Below, piece by piece: positions 31,768 to 37,554 of a DNA stretch of 37,554 nt; the stretch's first letter is position 1, and every line of letters begins with the position of its first letter. The translations under genes and the position numbers were made by a program. The stretch comes from Zychaea mexicana. Lineage: Eukaryota > Mucoromycota > Mucoromycetes > Mucorales > Lichtheimiaceae. The notes under the pieces were generated by a model. That model made no database searches. It worked only from the letters and a program-made list of their open reading frames with translations, and was not told the DNA's origin. The DNA is taken from assembly GCF_025766255.1 (NCBI RefSeq), contig NW_026516888.1, positions 1 through 37,554 of the forward strand, given 5' to 3'.

Positions 31768-32639
31768 AGAAAAAATTTGTTTTTTGTTTCATCTTTGACG
31801 AGACTGGAAGAAAGAAGAAAGAAGATGGTTAAATAAGATAAAATATAGTGGTTATTTTTAAATTAATTTTATAATGAAATTTAAAAAAATATGATTTAAA
31901 TATATAAAATTTATTATATCTCTGAATAATATATTGAATCCAATAATAATATACTATATAAGTGATAAAAAATATGGAAATATAAGAAATATGTACATTT
32001 ATAAAAATTATTTTTAAATTTTTGTATAATATTAAACCATGATAGGTATAAGGTTTCTCGTATTAATGTTTAATTCCCATCATTGTGCACGCCTTGCCTT
32101 CATTTATTGTCTGTTTGGCCACTACATAGTATATCTCACCTTCAATAATTGTCCGTTTGGTCTCTACACAGTGTGAGCGTTTTCTATTTTTCATTTTCAT
32201 TTTTTTTAAGCTAGGACCGCTACTGTCGTTATTATCATGGAAATGTCCAAGTGATCATTGTGCACGCCTTACCTTCATCAATTGTCTGTTTGGTCTCTAC
32301 ACAGTGTGAGCATTTTTCATTTTCTTCTCTAGTTTCATGGACCAATGGTAGATGCAACATACATAGGTAAAATCAAATATATAAAACAAGGGAGAGGAGA
32401 AACTTTACAAAAAAAATGGGGGTGGGGAGACTATATACAATAGGGGTGGTGATGTTTTATATAAAAAAAAGAAAGTAATGAAAAGAGAGCTTTTTTGTGA
32501 GGAGGTATTTGTTATTGAATCTAGGGCGGCTAATTTGAACCATTATAATTTTTTTTAATCTATAATTTTTATTAATTATATAAATATATTATTAATATTA
32601 TTTAATAAGGAAATAGTCACTATAGCAGTTGACTAAAAC

Positions 32640-33139
32640 GACATTATTTTGATAAAAAAATTATTACCCAGTAATAAATAATTATTAATTAATATAAATT
32701 ATTGACTATTTCATCTCTATAAATAAATGGAGCTTTATTAGTACAATATATTCGGTTATTTTTAAATAAGACATAATATGCATAATCTTTATAGTCCTTA
32801 TTTATATATAAAATAGTTTGAATAATTTTGAAAAAACAATTATATCAGGAATTTTAAATATTTGATTTTCATTATTAAATTTTATTAAATTATCAGTTGA
32901 TTTTATATAATAAGTTGGTAGAGAAATATTAACATTAATATAATAAGAATCACAATGATTTCTCATACCAATTTCTTCTATATATATAATATCATTTAAA
33001 ATTTTCAATCTTATTATTTTTATTTTCAATATATCTTGCTAATAAATTTCTACTAACATATTTTAAAATTTCATCATAAGTATTAAGTTTATGAAAATCA
33101 AAATCATAATCTATATTAAAAGCAAAGTTATTAGGATCC
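32640..33139 (-). pseudogene. Accessory ORF of unknown function (MDPNNF...)
   Basis: Read leftward from ATG 33139 (MDPNNFAFNIDYDFDFHKL), the sequence continues with at least two frame changes through RNHCDSYYINVNISLPTYY and KDYAYYVLFKNNRIYCTNK to about 32700. It is rich in Tyr, Asn and Ile, beyond the local A+T bias. I do not recognise it. It follows the chromodomain fragment on the same strand and could be a second gene of that element. Inverted copies of GAAATAGTCA/TGACTATTTC at about 32607 and 32702 flank its end. Confidence 0.35.
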
Positions 33140-33172
33140 ATTATTACCTTTTTTGATTTCTTTTTTTTATAT

Positions 33173-33600
33173 TTATAAATTATTCAAATTTTTATAATCA
33201 GTTATAATAGTTTTTGTATGAAAATTACTTTCTTTAATCCATGTATTATCTTCATCATCATAACCTAACCATTTAACATAAAATACAGACTTTCCTCTCT
33301 CATCTATCACATGATCTATTATTTTTTCTACTTCATATATATTTTCTTCATTTGCTTTTTCTTTGTCTTTATTTTTCTTTCTTTTTTTGGTTATTGTTTC
33401 TTCTCTATTTATAACTTCATCTTCTTCATATGTCATATTTATATCTTCTATATTGATATTTATAAATTTTTCTTGTATATCTAACATTTCATTATATTCA
33501 GTATTAATTAACTGTTTATTCTTAAAAATATAATTTAATTTTGTTTCTTTAGTTGGAAATTCAAAACCATCATTATACCATAACATATGATGTGGTTGAA
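33173..33600 (-). pseudogene. Chromodomain-bearing C-terminal fragment of a DDE transposase
   Basis: Read leftward: IEVQPHHMLWYNDGFEFP corresponds to the segment just after the DDE core in the other copies. An acidic and Lys-rich linker follows, then a chromodomain (YEVEKIIDHVIDERGKSV, VKWLGYDDEDNTWIKESNF). The catalytic core is absent, so this is a 5'-truncated copy in inverted orientation to copy R. It resembles the Rep-associated transposase (IEVQPRHKLWYG) more than copies L and R (LPHHK.WET), suggesting a relative of the Rep/DDE family nearby. Confidence 0.7.
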
Positions 33601-33752
33601 CTTCTATGGGGTTATACCTATAATTATAAATATTTGATATTTATATAGGTAGTAAGGAATTTATAGAATGTAAAGATTCTTCAGATATGTAAATTATTTA
33701 CATATGATGTAAAAAATAATTGAATTTTTATTTACTATAAAAATATTAACCA

Positions 33753-35258
33753 TAGATATAAATAAATCAATATCTGATGAAGTTTATTCTATTATTATAA
33801 ACCAGTGGTCATTTTTGAACTATAATTGGCCTATTATTAATAATAAGTTCAAACATAGAACCATAATAAAGCATATACATTATATTGATATTATTAAAAA
33901 AAGTTAGTAGAAAAATTAGGTTATATTGCAGTCTTTTACTTTTTGATTGTATTATATACGAATAAAGAGTATCCTGGACCTTATTTTCAAATAGAAAAGG
34001 GATTATTTTTATTATACCATTTGGTATCTGGTATTTCTGGGAGTGAAGAAATTGATAAGTTTATTCTACAAAGTACATTTTTTAATTTTTATAAAAAATT
34101 TTGGATAGATGAAGAAAATTATAACAGAATAATCAAAATAGTAAATGAAGGATTGGATAATATGTTTTCAAATATAAGATTAAGAATTTTATCTGCTCAT
34201 AAATATAATCCAGAATTATTTAAACATGTTACTTTAATTATTGATAGTCATGATTCTAGCATAAATTATATTGATACAGAAATAAAATATAGCAGATTAT
34301 ATTCATATAAAATGGTATACGAACTCAATTTATAAGTGATATGAATGATATGATTATATATATTTCTAAAAGTGATTATTGTTCAGATAGTTCTGATGGT
34401 AGTATGTTCATGAAAATGAAATTGTATAAAAAAATGAATAATAAAGATACTGTTGCACTTGATGGTGGTTATACTTTATTTGTAAAACAACTAGTTGAAT
34501 TATCAGAATCAAAAGGTTATGCATTTACTGATGATAACTTTATTTATCCTATTAGAAAGGAACCTGGTGAAAGTTTAACTATTACAGAAGATTATTTTAA
34601 TAAAACATTTGGAAGTTTTAGAAGTAAAGTTGAAAACCAATTTTCTGGGATAGGTAATAAATTTTACAGATTTAATAATAATAAGTCAGTTGTAAAGATG
34701 GATAATATAAAGTATTATAATCTTCAATTTAAAGTGGCTTGTTTATTAAAGAATATACAACACTTTAGTGAATTATTTAATATTCCAACTTTACCACATC
34801 ATAAGGTATGGGAGACTGAGAATTTTGAATTTCCTATTGAAAAGAAATTAATAGACATTGTTGTTAGTAATGAAAAGCAAATTAAAACTAAATTAAATAA
34901 TATGCTTGAATTACAAAATAATTTTTTAAATATGGATATATCTGATACACCAATGATAGATAATGAATATTCAGTAGATGAAATTAATAGTGACAATAGT
35001 AATTCAAGTGATGATTATAAAAAAAGTAAAGAATTATCAAGGAAAAGAAAAGTAAAAGGAAAAGGAAAAGAAAAGGCATATAAATCTTATGAAATTGAAG
35101 CTATTGTTGACCATAAATTAGAAAACGAGATATATTACTTTTTAGTTAAATGGAAAGACTATTCTGAGAATGAAAATACTTGGTTAACAATAAATAACTT
35201 TAATGAAAAGTCTATGCTAAAAGATTACATTGAAAGTAATAATCTTGGAACTTTATAA
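33753..35258 (+). pseudogene. DDE transposase with chromodomain, copy R
   Basis: The N-terminal part from ~33753 (SISDEVYSIIINQWSFL) aligns with the N-terminus of the Rep-associated transposase. TNKEYPGPYFQIEKGLFLL follows. The first Asp lies in LIIDSHDSSINYI (Gly of the other copies is Ser), the second in VALDGGYTLF and the Glu in SKVENQFSGIGNKF, with RFNNN after it. A long linker with Ser/Asn and a Lys/Gly repeat leads to a chromodomain (YEIEAIVDHKLENEIYYF, VKWKDYSENENTWLTI) ending at 35258. Frame changes occur near 33905 and 34310; from 34341 to the end it is fully open, making this the best-preserved catalytic half in the window. Confidence 0.78.
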
Positions 35259-35506
35259 CTGTACTAAATTTAAGAATGAAAATAAGATTATATTAATAAT
35301 AGTAAATCAATAAGTAAAATAGAACATAGAGGAATAAACATTAACATGATGTTAATAAATTTTCTTTAAATTTTTTCTTAACTGACAGTTTTTTTTATTC
35401 TCGGATTTTGAAATTGTGCATACTGTTAAATTTTATTTAAAAAAAATTGAATTTTTTTCTAATATAAAAATAAATACCTCCAATATATTTGGCATAAAAA
35501 ATTCAA

Positions 35507-35821
35507 ATGGTTATATTAAATACTGAACTTCTTATTAATAAGAATAGTATGATTTGTTCTATTAAAGATTCAATGGAGCAAGTTATTCATAATTATTTTG
35601 AAGATGAAATGTTAGTTGAAGATATTGAAAATAAGAAGATGATTATGAAAAAAAAAATTAATGAAGAAATTAATAAAGTTAAAGATAATTATTTTTGGTA
35701 TGTTAATACAAGCGATAATGTGTGCACTTACATACATAAAAGAGGTAAGAAAAATGGCCATATGTGTCACAGAAAAATTAATACTAATCTTAATGGAGAT
35801 ACAGGATTTTTCATCTCCTAG
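35507..35821 (+). CDS. Small ORF with Cys/His basic motif, probably truncated
   Basis: ATG 35507 opens ~100 codons with an acidic helical first half (EDEMLVEDIENKKMIMKKK) and the motif CTYIHKRGKKNGHMCHRK. A Cys, basic-Gly-rich loop and second Cys of this form recall small zinc-binding modules found in some large DNA viruses and in mobile elements; that resemblance is from memory of the pattern only. The frame ends exactly where the sequence changes to the minisatellite-bearing region, so the C-terminus is probably lost. It lies 250 bp downstream of copy R on the same strand and may be its accessory gene. Confidence 0.42.
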   Translation: MVILNTELLINKNSMICSIKDSMEQVIHNYFEDEMLVEDIENKKMIMKKKINEEINKVKDNYFWYVNTSDNVCTYIHKRGKKNGHMCHRKINTNLNGDTGFFIS

Positions 35822-35853
35822 CGGACGTTTGAACTTTTATTTAGGCAGAGTGG

Positions 35854-36370
35854 ACATGAATGTTAATCTGAGTGGACATGAATGAAAATCGAACTGGACA
35901 TGAATGAAAATTGATCTAGACATGAATGAAAATCGAACTGGACATGAATGAAAATCGATCTGGACATGAATGAAAATCGAACTGGACATGAATGAAAATC
36001 GAGCTGGACATGAATGAAAATCGAGCTGGACATGAATGAAAATCGATCTAGACATGAATAAAAATCGAGCTGGACATGAATGAAAATCGAGCTGGACATG
36101 AATAAAGATTGATCTGGACATGAATAAAGATTGATCCGGACATGAATAAAGATCGATCTGGACATGAATAAAGATTGATCTGGACATGAATAAGGATCGA
36201 CCTGGACATGAATTAAAATCAATCTGGACATGAGTAAAATCAATCTGGACAAGATAATAAACAATCTGTACGTGAATGAAAATCAATCTGGACAAGAATA
36301 ATAATCAATCCAAACACAAATAATAGACAACCTGGACATAATAACAGTCAGCCTGGACATAGTTTTAGTC
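35854..36370 (+). repeat. 22-bp minisatellite
   Basis: About 23 tandem units of the type tggacatgaatgaaaatcga plus two bases (AC, TC or GC) are present. Units are very regular to about 36230, then decay toward 36370 with aataat and caatctggac variants. Both strands appear open only because the unit lacks stops in some frames; I see no gene. Confidence 0.92.
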
Positions 36371-37554
36371 AACTAAGACTTCAAAAAAGTTGAAGAAGTA
36401 GATAATATATTAAGTGTAGCAGAGCAGATCAGCAGAATTTGTAAGTACTTAAGATTTTCAATTCAAGTCAAGACATAATAAAAGTTAAGCAGTACAAAGC
36501 CAAAGTCAAGTAAGATATAGTATGGCTGTTTCACTTGTGATAGGAAGCTTTCAGGCTAACGTACAGGAAATGGCAAGAGTGCGTTAGAGACTCACTGTGT
36601 GCCACAAGCCTACTATTTTGCTGTGGGAACAGGGTCTGAACGTTAAATTGGAGGGTGGTGGCTGAGGTAGGTGGAAAGTGTGGGGTTTGTTAGCGGAAGC
36701 AGGGAGGAAAAAACAACAACAACCAAAGATCCGTTTTTTTTTCTCATTACCATTCGCCTTGCAAATCAACAGCTGCGACGCACACTTGTAAATGGCTCCT
36801 ACTCTCTTCACGATGAATAGAAGAAAAAAGAAAACAAAACGGCACAATCCACGGATTTCTTGAAAAACGAAATGAAGGTAATTGTTTTCTAAAAAAAAAA
36901 AAGCGCTTGCTCAAGATTTGTAAGGAGTAGACCGCCGTTACTGCTTAAAAAACGCCGGGTAAGTGAACAAGGGAAGGAAAAGGTTACCGGTTGTGCTTGG
37001 GGTATAGCTTTAGTGGACATATGCTCATTCAGAATTACTGTTTCTTTCTCTTTTTCTCTGTATATACTTGATGCACCATCTTGCACCATTCCAACTTCAA
37101 ACTTACGTGCGTAATACAACATCGTCTTCGACTTGCATAATCGATTCGTACTCACAACAACAACGACGCAACAATCTTTTTCTCCATTACTCAAACACAA
37201 TTATATACAACATGACGCTGATCCGCCATTAGCTTGCAAAACATACAACCTGACGCGATTACTTTGCTCCTTTTGCATATACCAACATTAACATCGCCGG
37301 TCTTGATGGATAAATGAGCTGTAGATAGCTGGAAGGATAACTGACGGGTTTCTTTCCTTTTGTGTTGATGTGGATTGGATGAAAATAAAGTATGATGACC
37401 GTTATATAAGAAAGATAACAAAGAAGGTTTTACAAGAGTTATACAAGTGCGAAGGATGTTGTTTCGTGGATACGGATGGTTTTTGTAATTTTTGACATTG
37501 CGTGGCAGAGAGTCTGGTGCCATTCACAGTCCCGCGTTTGTGAGCCCATTTGTA
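36371..37554. other. Unique sequence, nothing recognised
   Basis: The composition is more balanced than in the A+T-rich elements. Several ORFs of 80-110 codons exist on the minus strand but show no domain, no repeat and no splice pattern that I trust. It may be the true flanking genome. Confidence 0.4.

Larger units (their letters stand above)
29974..32078. mobile_element. 2.1-kb internally deleted DDE/chromodomain-type element
   Basis: The left arm reads gtgatcattg without a break. In the right arm the site is split, with ATC at 29971-29973 and 32079-32081, a 3-bp duplication as in PIF/Harbinger. The ends GAGGATTAATTCTTATACGG and, in reverse complement, GGGAATTAAACATTAATACG are imperfect inverted repeats. 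The interior is extremely A+T-rich and holds only a remnant of the DDE/chromodomain gene plus one short ORF. The rest (about 30450-31560) has no recognisable content. Confidence 0.68.
13178..32523 (-). repeat. TE-0 right inverted arm, in four pieces
   Basis: Pieces 13178-14193, 18244-18455, 28337-29973 and 32082-32523 are collinear with the left arm in reverse complement. Each gap is an insertion with its own target duplication. Differences from the left arm are few and mostly transitions, for example CAG/TAG at 29184-29186 and an added poly-T inside an intron at 13900-13908. Removing the three inserts restores one continuous arm. Confidence 0.85.
5871..32524. mobile_element. TE-0: giant DNA transposon with 3.3-kb inverted arms
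   Basis: The sequence from GATTCAATAACAAATACC at 5874 is matched in reverse complement ending GTTATTGAATC before CTAG at 32521-32524. Left arm 5872-9166 and right arm pieces (13178-14193, 18244-18455, 28337-29973, 32082-32523) sum to nearly the same length, about 3.3 kb. The centre (9167-13177) carries an IS630/Tc1-like transposase gene. CTAG stands at both outer edges. The simplest reading is a TA duplication, as expected for IS630/Tc1-type elements, although CTAG itself is possible. Without its four insertions the element would be about 9.7 kb. Each arm also carries a multi-exon gene of unknown function. Confidence 0.82.
32525..35816. mobile_element. A+T-rich DDE/chromodomain element region (copy R)
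   Basis: This region begins directly at the TE-0 edge with (CTA)GGGCGGCTAATTTGAACC, which resembles the transposase-side end of the Rep/DDE element (GGCGTCCTAC). It ends at an abrupt change at ~35816 (CTCCTAG). It contains a transposase gene, a second chromodomain fragment and two accessory ORFs. The limits are inferred; no complete inverted repeat pair was found. Confidence 0.4.

Noticed and set aside
35837..36295. Minus-strand repetitive ORFs (IFIHVQ... type)
   Set aside because: They result from a stop-free 22-bp tandem repeat; no start context, gene structure or domain supports them.
35854..36370. Possible CRISPR array
   Set aside because: Units are directly abutting 22-mers without spacers, in a eukaryotic transposon setting.
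37191..37523. 110-codon minus-strand ORF near the window end
   Set aside because: No domain, repeat or splice evidence; composition does not distinguish it from chance.

Overview
The window looks like a repeat-rich, A+T-rich stretch of a nuclear genome from an early-diverging fungus (Mucoromycota-like). The reasons are short GT-AG introns, Ty3/gypsy and Tc1/IS630-type elements with fungal-style protein motifs, and many A+T-rich DDE elements whose transposases end in a chromodomain. I see no convincing host gene. Almost everything is transposons nested in transposons, most of them decayed.

Layout. 1-2443: 3' part of a Ty3/gypsy retrotransposon (RNase H end, integrase, chromodomain, 3' LTR). 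3313-5523: a decayed DDE/chromodomain transposase gene (copy L) split by two related 0.3-kb insertions. 5871-32524: one very large element (TE-0) with inverted arms of about 3.3 kb and a central IS630/Tc1-like transposase gene (10642-13112). The left arm (5872-9166) is uninterrupted. The right arm is its reverse complement and is cut by three insertions whose exact edges can be read against the left arm: 14194-18243, 18458-28334 and 29974-32078. A 0.9-kb hAT-type element with an 8-bp target duplication sits just upstream of the TE-0 transposase. 32525-35816: more A+T-rich DDE/chromodomain material (copy R) with two accessory ORFs. 35854-36370: a 22-bp minisatellite. 36371-37554: nothing recognised.

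The 14194-18243 insertion is the most unusual object. It is one unit with two convergent genes whose stop codons overlap. One encodes a CRESS-DNA/geminivirus-like Rep (HUH nuclease plus SF3 helicase). The other encodes a PIF/Harbinger-like DDE transposase with a C-terminal chromodomain. The Rep gene has a single in-frame TAG between HUH motifs II and III. The transposase gene has one TAG and two frameshifts.

The 18458-28334 insertion (TE-1) has about 555-bp terminal inverted repeats made of degenerate TTCG...TGGG units, a TA target duplication, two different Tc1-like transposase genes (one lacking its first catalytic Asp, the other broken) and a small Lys-rich ORF. Nested inside it, TE-2 (19027-23202, also TA-flanked, repeats rich in TTTGGCG) carries a two-exon gene for an RRM-like protein with a long Pro-rich tandem repeat.

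How the parts relate: the uninterrupted left arm acts as an empty-site reference, which makes the right-arm insertions unusually well defined. The order of events read from nesting is TE-0, then the Rep/DDE element, TE-1 and the deleted DDE derivative into its right arm, then TE-2 into TE-1. Every transposase gene seen has at least one lesion or a changed catalytic residue, except possibly the Rep, which has only the TAG.
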